This document shows positions 51,263 through 58,541 of a DNA stretch of 64,000 nucleotides, piece by piece; position 1 is the stretch's first letter, and every line of letters begins with the position of its first letter. Location: positions 186,001-250,000 of the forward strand of contig NZ_MVHH01000001.1 in NCBI RefSeq assembly GCF_002086515.1. Reading direction: 5' to 3'. Below the pieces are notes generated by a model. It did no database searches. It was not told the origin of the DNA and was given only the letters and a program-made list of their open reading frames with translations. The stretch is from Mycolicibacter arupensis (lineage in GTDB: Bacteria > Actinomycetota > Actinomycetes > Mycobacteriales > Mycobacteriaceae). Made by a program: the position numbers and the translations under genes.

Positions 51263-51954
51263 GGCTTGTCCGCCCTGATCACCACCAGCTGTTCCACCCG
51301 ACAGCCGTAGGGCACCTGGCCGGTCGATTCCAGCCAGCCGGCATGCGCCAAGAGCACAGGCCCGAAGGGGATGTGCCGAACGGCAGCCACCTCGGCGCTC
51401 AGCCCCACCGCACGCAACGACGCAAGGGAACGCGCGACACCGGCAAGAGCGGACTGCACCAGCAACAGGGAACCCCCATTGGCCAGCAGTGACGCCGCAG
51501 AGCGGCACAGCGGATCCAACACAAGCCGGCCGTCCGCTCCGCCGTTCCATGACCATTCCGGGCCGCCGGCCGGCCGTACGGGAGCACCGTGGCTCGGCGA
51601 AGGCACGTAAGGCGGATTGGCTACCACCAGGTCGAAGGGAGCGTACCGCAGCGCGTCGTCCCAGGGCCCCTGCCGGACGGTGATATTGACGCCGACAGCG
51701 CGAGCGTTGTCACGCGCACACCGGACAGCTCGCGAGCAGATGTCGATTGCGGTGACACCGGCGGCACCCAGCTCGGCCGCCGCGATGGCCGCGACTCCGC
51801 TGCCGGTACAGAGGTCCAGCACCCTGGCGCGGTGAGCCAGACCGGTGCGCTCGATGGTTTCGATGAGCAGGTGCGAATCTGCTTGCGGGGCATAGACACC
51901 GTCGTGGCGCGCCGACCGGTGCGGTCGCGCTGCTGGCAGGCCAACGATGGTCAT
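51259..51954 (-). CDS. HemK-like class I methyltransferase
   Basis: A 231-residue SAM-dependent methyltransferase. SAM motif I is VLDLCTGSGVAAIAAAELGA, motif II TAIDICSRAV and the substrate loop VVANPPYVPSP, so it modifies an amide or ring nitrogen (NPPY class). It is shorter than PrmC and lacks the N-terminal helical domain. ATG 51954 is chosen; a start 57 bp upstream is possible. It is coupled to the CDGSH gene. Confidence 0.85.
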   Translation of the reverse strand: MTIVGLPAARPHRSARHDGVYAPQADSHLLIETIERTGLAHRARVLDLCTGSGVAAIAAAELGAAGVTAIDICSRAVRCARDNARAVGVNITVRQGPWDDALRYAPFDLVVANPPYVPSPSHGAPVRPAGGPEWSWNGGADGRLVLDPLCRSAASLLANGGSLLLVQSALAGVARSLASLRAVGLSAEVAAVRHIPFGPVLLAHAGWLESTGQVPYGCRVEQLVVIRADKP

Positions 51955-52076
51955 GAGCGGTTGACCGTCACTTCTGCAGAAGATGTCACGCGACATCGAA
52001 TACCCGGGAGCAGCAGCGTCAAACACTGCGCCCCAAGCGATCTCCGTCCAATCACGCGAAGCGAGCCCGCAACGCC

Positions 52077-52107
52077 GCTGGGCCCGATCCGAAGGATCGG
52101 GCCCAGC
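52077..52107. terminator. Strong hairpin after the MPT63-like gene
   Basis: A perfect 14-bp stem, GCTGGGCCCGATCC (52077-52090) with its complement (52094-52107) around GAA. It lies 13 bp beyond the stop at 52121 on the minus strand. Confidence 0.8.
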
Positions 52108-52120
52108 TCGGCTGCAAGGG

Positions 52121-52600
52121 TCAGGTGTTGCTCGTCCAGATCAGTACATCCTGAACTCCGTCGTTGTAGACCACGCCGTCCGGCGCAGGGCCCGTCACGT
52201 CGAAGTAGATCTTGCCGTTCGCCGCCGTGCCCTGGGCGATCGGTGCCGGACTGATGCCGCCAGGCGTCGGGACCGTGTTGACCACCCGATAGGTGTCACT
52301 GTTGGCCGCCCTGGCGTTGAAGTCAGCGACCACCGGTGTCACGGTGCCGCTGTCGGCACGAGCGGTGACGTCGGCTTGATACAGCTTGCCGCGCGGTTGA
52401 TAGCCCGGAATGGTGACGTTGGCCGGCTCCAGATTGCTCACCGTGTAGGACGTCACCATCGGCCCGTCATTGAGCTGCGATGGCGTGCCGAACGGCTGAA
52501 CCGCCGGCTCGGCCAGCGCGGTTCCGGCGGCAAAGAGACCTAGCGCGGCGATTCCGGCCGCGCCCGCGGCCGTCTTGACCGCAGTTGTGGAGAGCTTCAT
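52121..52600 (-). CDS. Secreted MPT63-like protein (DUF1942)
   Basis: A 159-residue protein, the same length as M. tuberculosis MPT63. It has a signal peptide (MKLSTTAVKTAAGAAGIAAL, cleavage near ALA-EPA). The mature immunoglobulin-like beta fold shows YTVSNLEPANVTIPGYQPRG, VTPVVADFNARAAN and GKIYFDVTGPAPDGVVYNDG followed by DVLIW. GGAGGAG precedes ATG 52600. It is an exported antigen of unknown function, followed by a strong terminator. Confidence 0.9.
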   Translation of the reverse strand: MKLSTTAVKTAAGAAGIAALGLFAAGTALAEPAVQPFGTPSQLNDGPMVTSYTVSNLEPANVTIPGYQPRGKLYQADVTARADSGTVTPVVADFNARAANSDTYRVVNTVPTPGGISPAPIAQGTAANGKIYFDVTGPAPDGVVYNDGVQDVLIWTSNT

Positions 52601-52877
52601 CTCTGACTCCTCCGATTCTTTTCGATACGTGGCGGCGGTCCGCTTCTCTGGAACTTGGCCGCGCGTCTCAGAGCACTTACCCCGTGCGCCCGAAGGTGAA
52701 ACCTGGTGGTGGTTGCGCACAGTGGGGAAATTGTGGATAGTTACGCCAACCTCGGGCGTTCAGCAGACAGCGCCGGTCCGGATCGACCTTGCATCCATTC
52801 CTGCGTTTCAGACCGCGGCTCGCCCACCGGCCAAGGGATCAACTCATACTGTGCGGGTGCGAGAAGGCGGGTTTGCG

Positions 52878-53546
52878 GTGATCGAGGATCTCAACGCTGA
52901 ATTTGCGGGGCACACGGGCAACGAAGCCGAGGCACACAGCGGCCTGGACCTGGTGGTCGGTCACGGCGAACCGCAGCGAGTGGGCCGGTTCCGGTACTGG
53001 CTGGGCGAGCAGCGCTGGGAATGGTCGGACACGGTGGCCCGCATGCACGGCTACGAGCCGGGAACCGTCGCGCCGAGCACCGAGTTGCTGCTGCAGCACA
53101 AGCATCCCGAGGACCGCCCGCAGGTGGCCGAAGTCCTGGAGCGCGTGCTACGGGGCGAGCCATTCAGCAGTCGGCACCGGATCATCGACACCGGGGGGCT
53201 GGAGCACTGGGTGATCGTCGTCGGTGACCGCATGCTCGACGACGCCGGGGTGGTCACCGGAACGGCCGGCTTCTATGTCGACGTCACCGATGTGTTGCAG
53301 GCCGATGTCAGCGCCGCGGTCTCCGAGGTCGCCGAATCTCGCGCGGTGATCGAACAGGCCAAGGGAGTCTTGATGGTCGGCTACGGCATCTCCGCTGAAC
53401 GGGCGTTCGACATCCTGGTGTGGCGTTCGCAGGAGACGAATGTCAAGGTGCGCGACTTGGCCACCCGATTCGTGGCCGCGTTCACCGGCAGACTCCCCGC
53501 CGAGGTGCTCTCGGACCTCGACCACACCCTGCTGACCGTGACCTGA
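52878..53546 (+). CDS. PAS-ANTAR regulatory protein
   Basis: A 222-residue protein. A PAS domain (about 40-145; FRYWLGEQRWEWSDTVARMH, LLLQHKHPEDRPQV, GTAGFYVDVTD) senses a signal. The C-terminal ANTAR domain (about 155-210; SRAVIEQAKGVLMVGYGISA, ERAFDILVWRSQETNVKVRD) binds RNA hairpins to relieve termination. GAAGGCGGG lies six bases before GTG 52878; GTG 52857 is a possible leaderless start. The target RNA is unknown. Confidence 0.9.
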   Translation: MIEDLNAEFAGHTGNEAEAHSGLDLVVGHGEPQRVGRFRYWLGEQRWEWSDTVARMHGYEPGTVAPSTELLLQHKHPEDRPQVAEVLERVLRGEPFSSRHRIIDTGGLEHWVIVVGDRMLDDAGVVTGTAGFYVDVTDVLQADVSAAVSEVAESRAVIEQAKGVLMVGYGISAERAFDILVWRSQETNVKVRDLATRFVAAFTGRLPAEVLSDLDHTLLTVT

Positions 53547-53847
53547 GCCCAGCCCCGGCCTGAATGATGCGGTTCCGATAATCCTCCGACCCCCGTTGCA
53601 CGGCAACCACATGGGCACAAAGGTATGGCGCACAACGCCGATTCAAAGAAATGCTCAATTTAATTTCAGGAGTTACACATTCGCCCAGGTAGGACACCTC
53701 TGCCGCGGGATCAACTTCATTTCACGCACGAACGAAAGCGGTGCAAACCGTCTTTAACGTAAAGTGTCGCAAGCGAATTCACTAGGTCACCCAGCGCCGT
53801 TACCGAATCGTTGCAGTATCGGCGTGAACGGCGTAGGTTCGTCTCTA

Positions 53848-53863
53848 GGTTGAGTTAACAGCC
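53848..53863 (+). promoter_or_regulatory. Leader motif shared by the two STAS genes (copy 2), in a 433-bp gap
   Basis: GGTTGAGTTAACAGCC matches 14/16 bases of the motif at 46411. The surrounding gap 53547-53979 is AT-richer than average and holds no convincing gene. CAGTACGA and GATGGAG recur before the start, as in copy 1. Confidence 0.5.
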
Positions 53864-53979
53864 ACCCGGAAGACGCGTCACCCACGCTAGCCAGGGGGCA
53901 TATTCCCTGCATCTCATCCGTGAAGGTGTAACTCGCATCGACGCGCCACAGTACGAGTTTCGACTGATGGAGCAATGCA

Positions 53980-54414
53980 ATGCCAATTCTGAAAACCGCT
54001 GGATCACTGCATTCGGCCTCTCGCTCACACTCCCCTTCCCCCGCTGATACGTGGAGTAGCCACGCCGCGCAATCTGTGACCCACTGGGGACGCAGCGGCG
54101 CGGTGATCAGCGTGGAGGGAGAACTCGACGCCTCCAACGTCGGCGACCTGGCCGACTACGTGCAGCGCTGCGCGTACTACTGCGATTGGCTGGTCCTCGA
54201 CCTCAGCACGCTGGATTTCATTGGCACCGTCGGCTTTTCGACGCTGAAGACGATCGCCGACCGGTGCGCTGAAGACCGGATCTACTGCACTACGGTTCCC
54301 GGCGCCGCGGTTGCGCGGCTGTTGCGCATCTGCGATCCCGACAACATGCTGCCGACCACGCCGTCACGAGCCGACGCACTTGCCGGTGCGCAGGTCTTCC
54401 GCCCGGTCCGCTGA
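53980..54414 (+). CDS. STAS-domain anti-anti-sigma factor (paralogue 2)
   Basis: A 144-residue STAS protein, closely related to the one at 46515. The core is AVISVEGELDASNVGDLADY and LVLDLSTLDFIGTVGFSTL, with Thr83 at the usual phosphorylation place. C64, C68, C96 and C118 align with the other copy. The first 30 residues are Ser/His-rich and variable. GATGGAG precedes ATG 53980. It is a likely regulator of an RsbW-type anti-sigma factor. Confidence 0.88.
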   Translation: MPILKTAGSLHSASRSHSPSPADTWSSHAAQSVTHWGRSGAVISVEGELDASNVGDLADYVQRCAYYCDWLVLDLSTLDFIGTVGFSTLKTIADRCAEDRIYCTTVPGAAVARLLRICDPDNMLPTTPSRADALAGAQVFRPVR

Positions 54415-54439
54415 CCGCACACACCGGCCCCGCCAGCGT

Positions 54440-55138
54440 CTACCCGACTCGTCCCTGCAGCTGATGGAATGCGAAGTCGGCGCCGTGCTGAACCATGGTC
54501 GGGTCGTCTCCGGCGTAGCTGTCATGGGCGGCAAAGTTCATTCCGTCGGAACAGACGGCATCCTCAGGAGCACACACCTGCAGCGTCTTCGCCTGGTACA
54601 GCGGACCGATGACGATCGTGGGCTCGTTGAGGAAGTTCATCGCCCGCTCGTTGGGCATCGAGAACAACACCACCGCGGCCACATGGTCGGCGACCTCGGG
54701 ATCTAGTGGCTTAGGCACGGTCGCGGGGTCGACGCCGTCGGGCACCTGAGCCGACGTGACAAAGCCCATGACCGCGGCCCCTTGGGAGTAGCCGCCGAGA
54801 ACCATCTTGGTGGTGGGACAGGTAGTGGCACGGGAGAGCACGTGCGCCCCCGCATCCCGGATGCCGTCCACTCCGGTGTCCCACTGGTCGCTGGCGGGGT
54901 AATCCACGGCGTACACGGCCGGGCTCCTTCCCATGCGCGTGGTGAGCGCACTGAGGAACGCCTGACCGGTCGGCCCCACGCCCGGAGGCTCACCCGTACC
55001 CCTGGCAAACACCACCTCGGTGTCGGGACAGGGCGGCTCGGCCCCAGCAAGGGGTACCGGACCCATCAGGAAGGTGGCGCCGGCGAATGCCAGGACCGCC
55101 ACCGAACCGAAGGAAGCGAGATTGTTACGAACAAGCAT
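54440..55138 (-). CDS. Cutinase-family secreted esterase (copy 1)
   Basis: A 232-residue serine esterase. The signal peptide (LASFGSVAVLAFAGATFLMG) ends near AGA-EPP. Nucleophile motif is GGYSQGAAV, with the catalytic Asp and His in the usual C-terminal loops (CAPEDAVC and AAHDSYAGD). Cysteines match the cutinase disulfides. Mycobacterial cutinase-like proteins hydrolyse lipid esters in or near the envelope. ATG 55138 is preferred because a weak sigma-F-like -10 ends 10 nt before it; ATG 55144 is possible. Confidence 0.9.
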   Translation of the reverse strand: MLVRNNLASFGSVAVLAFAGATFLMGPVPLAGAEPPCPDTEVVFARGTGEPPGVGPTGQAFLSALTTRMGRSPAVYAVDYPASDQWDTGVDGIRDAGAHVLSRATTCPTTKMVLGGYSQGAAVMGFVTSAQVPDGVDPATVPKPLDPEVADHVAAVVLFSMPNERAMNFLNEPTIVIGPLYQAKTLQVCAPEDAVCSDGMNFAAHDSYAGDDPTMVQHGADFAFHQLQGRVG

Positions 55139-55148
55139 GTCCATTGAG

Positions 55149-55174
55149 GTGCCCGCGCCGACGATGACTCAAAC
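55149..55174 (-). promoter_or_regulatory. Weak sigma-F-like promoter of cutinase copy 1
   Basis: Minus strand GGTTT (starting from 55175), 16 nt, GGGCAC (55154-55149), 10 nt, ATG 55138. The -10 has T changed to C, so this is a weak match; the spacing to the start equals that of the better sites. Confidence 0.35.
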
Positions 55175-55218
55175 CGCCTCTTGGGATTATCTCGCCGGCC
55201 CGACGGGTGAGCACACGC

Positions 55219-55374
55219 TCAGTACCAATAGCGCCTGCCGGCCACCGGGCGACCGAGGGCTCCCAGCAGCCAGAACACCGCTCCGACCACCAGTAGGACT
55301 ATGCCCATGGCCCACAGGACATAGATGTTGAACACCATTCCCAATATCAGCAGCACGAGCCCGACGCCGATCAT
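55219..55374 (-). CDS. DUF6131 micro-protein (copy 2)
   Basis: A 51-residue two-helix protein read directly from the bases: MIGVGLVLLILGMVFNIYVL, then GIVLLVVGAVFWLLGALG and RPVAGRRYWY. The last ten residues are identical to copy 1 at 48679. Its ATG overlaps the stop of the preceding 32-codon frame (ATGA), so it is translated by coupling. A strong sigma-F-type promoter drives the pair. Confidence 0.82.
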   Translation of the reverse strand: MIGVGLVLLILGMVFNIYVLWAMGIVLLVVGAVFWLLGALGRPVAGRRYWY

Positions 55375-55469
55375 GAGCCGAGCCCCAGAATCATCGTGTC
55401 GAACGCTCGGTCCAGCGTCCAGGTGCGGGAGCCCGCGAACGCAGGCAGCGCCAATGTCGTCTGTGCCAT
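55371..55469 (-). CDS. 32-residue leaderless upstream frame coupled to DUF6131
   Basis: ATG 55469 begins 9 nt after a sigma-F-type GGGTAT. The product MAQTTLALPAFAGSRTWTLD...FDTMILGLGS has no recognised domain. Its TGA overlaps the DUF6131 ATG. It may be a functional micro-protein or mainly a leaderless entry frame delivering ribosomes to the next gene. Confidence 0.55.
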   Translation of the reverse strand: MAQTTLALPAFAGSRTWTLDRAFDTMILGLGS

Positions 55470-55478
55470 CGCACAGGG

Positions 55479-55504
55479 ATACCCCGAACGGCTGGGGGCA
55501 AAAC
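55479..55504 (-). promoter_or_regulatory. Sigma-F-type promoter of the DUF6131 copy 2 operon
   Basis: Minus strand GTTT (55504-55501), 16 nt, GGGTAT (55484-55479), 9 nt, ATG 55469. One of the best matches in the window. Confidence 0.75.
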
Positions 55505-55546
55505 TCGCCGGCACGTCATGCCACCACGCTGATGTGCCGGCCTCAG

Positions 55547-55894
55547 TCAGCGTCGAAAAGCGATCACCAGTGCCAGCAGATCGGCCGCCAACAGCGCCCA
55601 CCCCGCGGCCGGTACCCACCACCCGCGCCGTCTGCCCGCGGTGAAGAACGAGGCCAGGATGGTCAGCGCAGCGATGAACGGCGCTCCGTAGTACAGCGCG
55701 GCGAACACCGCTCCACTGGGGCCGACGTCCGGGCACTCGGCGGTGCTGCACGCGGCGGTGCTCATCATCGCAGCCGTCGCGAACACCATTACCAGGGCCG
55801 CGCCGGCCGCGGTCAGCAGAGCAGCGGCCCAGTTGACCCAGAGCCGGGCGCGGTGGTTGCTGGTCTCGACCGGGACCGGCATGGGCTCAACCAT
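55547..55894 (-). CDS. Four-helix membrane protein with Cys-pair loop (paralogue A)
   Basis: A 115-residue protein with four membrane helices (LWVNWAAALLTAAGAALVMV, AALYYGAPFIAALTILASFF, WVPAAGWALLAADLLALVIA). A loop holds cysteines ACSTAEC. The same plan and the LLAADLL motif recur at 61519-61929. Its ATG overlaps by one base the stop of a 53-codon upstream frame. Function is unknown. Confidence 0.75.
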   Translation of the reverse strand: MVEPMPVPVETSNHRARLWVNWAAALLTAAGAALVMVFATAAMMSTAACSTAECPDVGPSGAVFAALYYGAPFIAALTILASFFTAGRRRGWWVPAAGWALLAADLLALVIAFRR

Positions 55895-56055
55895 CACGAC
55901 CTCGTTGCGGGTCCTTGGTCCGCCACTGGTTGGTGTTGGACACCTCGCCAGGCAGGACCAGCGCACCGAAGTCGTCGCACGCCGGCGCGGTCCCGACGAT
56001 GGAGAGCCTGCATCTGACCCACGGTAGAGGCCAGCACGGGGTGCGCACCAGACAT
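55894..56055 (-). CDS. Possible 53-residue protein coupled to the four-helix gene
   Basis: ATG 56055 has GAAGGGAG upstream, and its TGA overlaps the next ATG (TGATG). The product MSGAHPVLASTVGQMQALHR... is Arg/Gln-rich without recognised domain. Another frame of the same bases reads ACDDFGALVLPGEVSNTNQW, which is also protein-like, so a frameshifted older gene is possible. Confidence 0.35.
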   Translation of the reverse strand: MSGAHPVLASTVGQMQALHRRDRAGVRRLRCAGPAWRGVQHQPVADQGPATRS

Positions 56056-56217
56056 GAGATCTCCCTTCGGTGCAGCGGACCGATTGGTTGGTTTCGACTG
56101 CTACGTCGACAGATGCCTGCCCAAAGACGTTGCAATCATTGGCGACTCACCCTACAAGGGCGATCCGCCACGGTGGCACCAATCTAGTCTTGCCACTTTC
56201 TCCTGGGGTGAAACCAC

Positions 56218-56244
56218 CGTTTGCCACCGGCCTGCCACGGGTAT
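56218..56244 (+). promoter_or_regulatory. Sigma-F-type promoter of cutinase copy 2
   Basis: CGTTT (56218-56222), 16 nt, GGGTAT (56239-56244). The ATG at 56243 lies inside the -10, so the start must be the next in-frame ATG at 56261, 16 nt beyond. Confidence 0.75.
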
Positions 56245-56260
56245 GCGTTGTCTCGTTGTG

Positions 56261-56935
56261 ATGAGGCAGATCCTTACCGCCGCAGTCGCGTCAGGATGCA
56301 CACTGTTGTTCACACCGGCGAGCGGCGAGGCGGCCGCCGCCGGGTGCACCGATATCGCGGTGGTGTTTGCGCGCGGCACCGGAGAAGCTCCGGGCGTCGG
56401 TTGGATGGGTCAGCAGTTTGTCGACGCGCTGCGATGGCGCACCTGGGGGCGCGGGCTGGATGTCTACCCCGTGGACTTTCCCGCCGTGCCCGAGTTCGCG
56501 CCCTCGGCCGTCGGCGTCGCCAATGCCGCCAACCAGCTCCGCGATCTGTACACCAGGTGTCCAAGTACCCGACTCATCGTCGGCGGATACTCGCGTGGCG
56601 CGGCACTGATCGGATATGTCACCGACCCGGAATCGGCCGGTGAGTTCGGGGACCCACTGCCTCCCGAGGCGGCCAGTCACATCGCCGCCGTGGTCTTGCT
56701 GGGCAGACCCTCCGCTGCCTTCTTGAGTTCAATCGCGGCGCCACCGCTGTCAATCGGACCGAGCTACGCCGCCAAGACCATCGACCTGTGCGCGCCCGGC
56801 GATCCGGTCTGCTCGGCAGGAGACAATGGGGCCGCGCACAGCGCATACGCGGCAAATGGCATGACGGGGCAAGCCGCTGACTTTGTCGTCGACCATCTGC
56901 GGCCACCTGAAACCGTTCCGGGACAGCCGTTCTAG
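56261..56935 (+). CDS. Cutinase-family secreted esterase (copy 2, GYSRG nucleophile)
   Basis: A 224-residue cutinase-like esterase. The signal peptide is MRQILTAAVASGCTLLFTPA, ending near GEAAA. VVFARGTGEAPGVGWMG matches copy 1. The nucleophile loop is GGYSRGAAL, with Arg in place of the common Gln after Ser. The acid and base lie in CAPGDPVC and GAAHSAYAANG. The start is set by the sigma-F promoter. It probably acts on envelope or host lipids. Confidence 0.9.
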   Translation: MRQILTAAVASGCTLLFTPASGEAAAAGCTDIAVVFARGTGEAPGVGWMGQQFVDALRWRTWGRGLDVYPVDFPAVPEFAPSAVGVANAANQLRDLYTRCPSTRLIVGGYSRGAALIGYVTDPESAGEFGDPLPPEAASHIAAVVLLGRPSAAFLSSIAAPPLSIGPSYAAKTIDLCAPGDPVCSAGDNGAAHSAYAANGMTGQAADFVVDHLRPPETVPGQPF

Positions 56936-56995
56936 CCAGCGTTGGCGGCCCGCCCCGTCCTCCGGGAAGTACAAGAACTAGCGCACCGACGGAAA

Positions 56996-57021
56996 CGTTT
57001 CGGACGTTGCCGGAGGGGTAC
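56996..57021 (+). promoter_or_regulatory. Sigma-F-type promoter of the FAD/Rieske gene
   Basis: CGTTT (56996-57000), 15 nt, GGGTAC (57016-57021), 10 nt, ATG 57032. It decides a leaderless start for the oxidoreductase. Confidence 0.75.
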
Positions 57022-57031
57022 AGATTCGAGC

Positions 57032-58537
57032 ATGACGTCGTTGTGGCTGGCCAACAGGATTGCAACAGCGCCGGACTCGGGCCGCGCTGAGGATCTGCCC
57101 GATCACGCCGACGTGGTGGTGGCGGGCGCGGGCATCACTGGTCTGATGACCGCGGTGCTGCTGGCTCGAGCGGGCCGCCAGGTGTTGGTGTTGGAAGCCC
57201 GCACCGTTGGCGCCTGCGCGACCGGAAACACCACCGCCAAGATCAGCCTGCTGCAGGCCACCCAGCTCTCAAAGATCTTGGCCAAGCAGGGCAAGGACCT
57301 GGCCGCTGCCTACCTGGCCGGCAATCGCGCCGGGCAGGAGTGGCTGCTGGAATTCTGCGCCGCCTCCGGGGTGCCGGTCCAGCGCGAATCCGCCTATAGC
57401 TTCGCCCAGTCCAAGCGCGGGGTGGCCGCGGCCCGCGCCGAGTTCGAAGCCTGCCGAACGCTGGGGCTGCCGGCCACATGGGAGGCACATGCCGACACGC
57501 CGTTTGATTACTACGGCGGGGTCCGCCTAGAAGAACAAGCTCAGTTCGATCCGATGACCTTTCTCGACGCGCTCCGCGCTGAGCTGGGCGAAAACGGCGG
57601 ACAAGTGCTGGAACACACACGCGTGCAGCATGTTTCCAGCAGCCACCGCACCCTCCGCCTACGCGTGGACAGCCCCCGTGGGCAGGCCGAACTGCGGGCC
57701 GCTCAGCTGGTGCTGGCCACCGGGATACCGGTCCTGGACCGCGGTGGATACTTCGCCCGAGCCAAGCCCAGCCGCTCCTACTGCATGGCATTCGAGGTAC
57801 CCGGCGACATCACCCGGCCGATGATGATCTCCACCGACACACCGACCCGGTCGCTGCGCTACGCCCCGTCCGGCGACTCGCGACTACTGCTCGTCGGCGG
57901 GGGCGGGCACACCGTGGGCCGCGAGAAGCACCCCGGCGAAGCGCTCGCAGAACTGGAGTCCTGGACGGTCAGGCACTACCCGGGAGCAGTCCGAACGCAC
58001 CTCTGGTCGGCCCAGGACTATGCCCCTGTAGACGAACTTCCCTTCGTCGGCCCTCTCCTTCCCGGTAGCGAGACCATCTATGTCGCAACTGGTTTCAACA
58101 AATGGGGCATGACGAATGGGGCAGCCGCGGCACTGGCGTTGTCAGGCCGCATCCTCGGCGCGCGACCAAGGTGGGACCAAGCGTTTACGAGCTGGCGCAC
58201 CGGCGAACTGCGCGGCCTGCCCACGGCCATGGCCGCCAATCTTGCGGTCGGATTCCATCTGGCGAAAGGCTGGATCACCCCGGCGGTCCGCCTAGACGGC
58301 GGCCACCACGGAAGCGATAACGGTGTGGTCAGCGGACCACCTTGGCACCTGCAGGCTCAGTGCCAGGTGGACGGTGTCGAGCACCGGCTCTCCCCGGTCT
58401 GCCCGCACCTCGGCGGCATCGTGAACTGGAATGAGGTCGACCGGGCGTGGGAGTGCCCACTGCATGGTTCGCGTTTCGCGCCCGACGGAAGCCTGCTGGA
58501 AGGCCCGGCCACCCGCGGCCTGACCGCCGGCACCTGA
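57032..58537 (+). CDS. FAD-dependent oxidoreductase with C-terminal Rieske domain
   Basis: A 501-residue fusion. The N-terminal DAO-type FAD domain starts VVVAGAGITGLMTAVLLARA and continues to about 380 (TGFNKWGMTNGAAAAL). The C-terminal Rieske [2Fe-2S] domain has CPHLGGIVNW and CPLHGSRFAPDG (C-x-H ... C-x2-H). Similar proteins occur in bacilli and actinobacteria in stress sets; the substrate is unknown. ATG 57032 follows a sigma-F -10 by 10 nt. It is convergent with sigF. Confidence 0.92.
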   Translation: MTSLWLANRIATAPDSGRAEDLPDHADVVVAGAGITGLMTAVLLARAGRQVLVLEARTVGACATGNTTAKISLLQATQLSKILAKQGKDLAAAYLAGNRAGQEWLLEFCAASGVPVQRESAYSFAQSKRGVAAARAEFEACRTLGLPATWEAHADTPFDYYGGVRLEEQAQFDPMTFLDALRAELGENGGQVLEHTRVQHVSSSHRTLRLRVDSPRGQAELRAAQLVLATGIPVLDRGGYFARAKPSRSYCMAFEVPGDITRPMMISTDTPTRSLRYAPSGDSRLLLVGGGGHTVGREKHPGEALAELESWTVRHYPGAVRTHLWSAQDYAPVDELPFVGPLLPGSETIYVATGFNKWGMTNGAAAALALSGRILGARPRWDQAFTSWRTGELRGLPTAMAANLAVGFHLAKGWITPAVRLDGGHHGSDNGVVSGPPWHLQAQCQVDGVEHRLSPVCPHLGGIVNWNEVDRAWECPLHGSRFAPDGSLLEGPATRGLTAGT

Positions 58538-58541
58538 GCCG

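Noticed and set aside
55887..56135. 82-codon minus-strand frame containing ACDDFGALVLPGEVSNTNQW
   Set aside because: Looks partly protein-like but has no start signal and shares bases with the better-supported 53-codon frame; recorded only as a possible frameshift relic.
56242..56260. ATG at 56243 as start of cutinase copy 2
   Set aside because: It lies within the GGGTAT -10 box, so a transcript from this promoter would not contain it; ATG 56261 fits.
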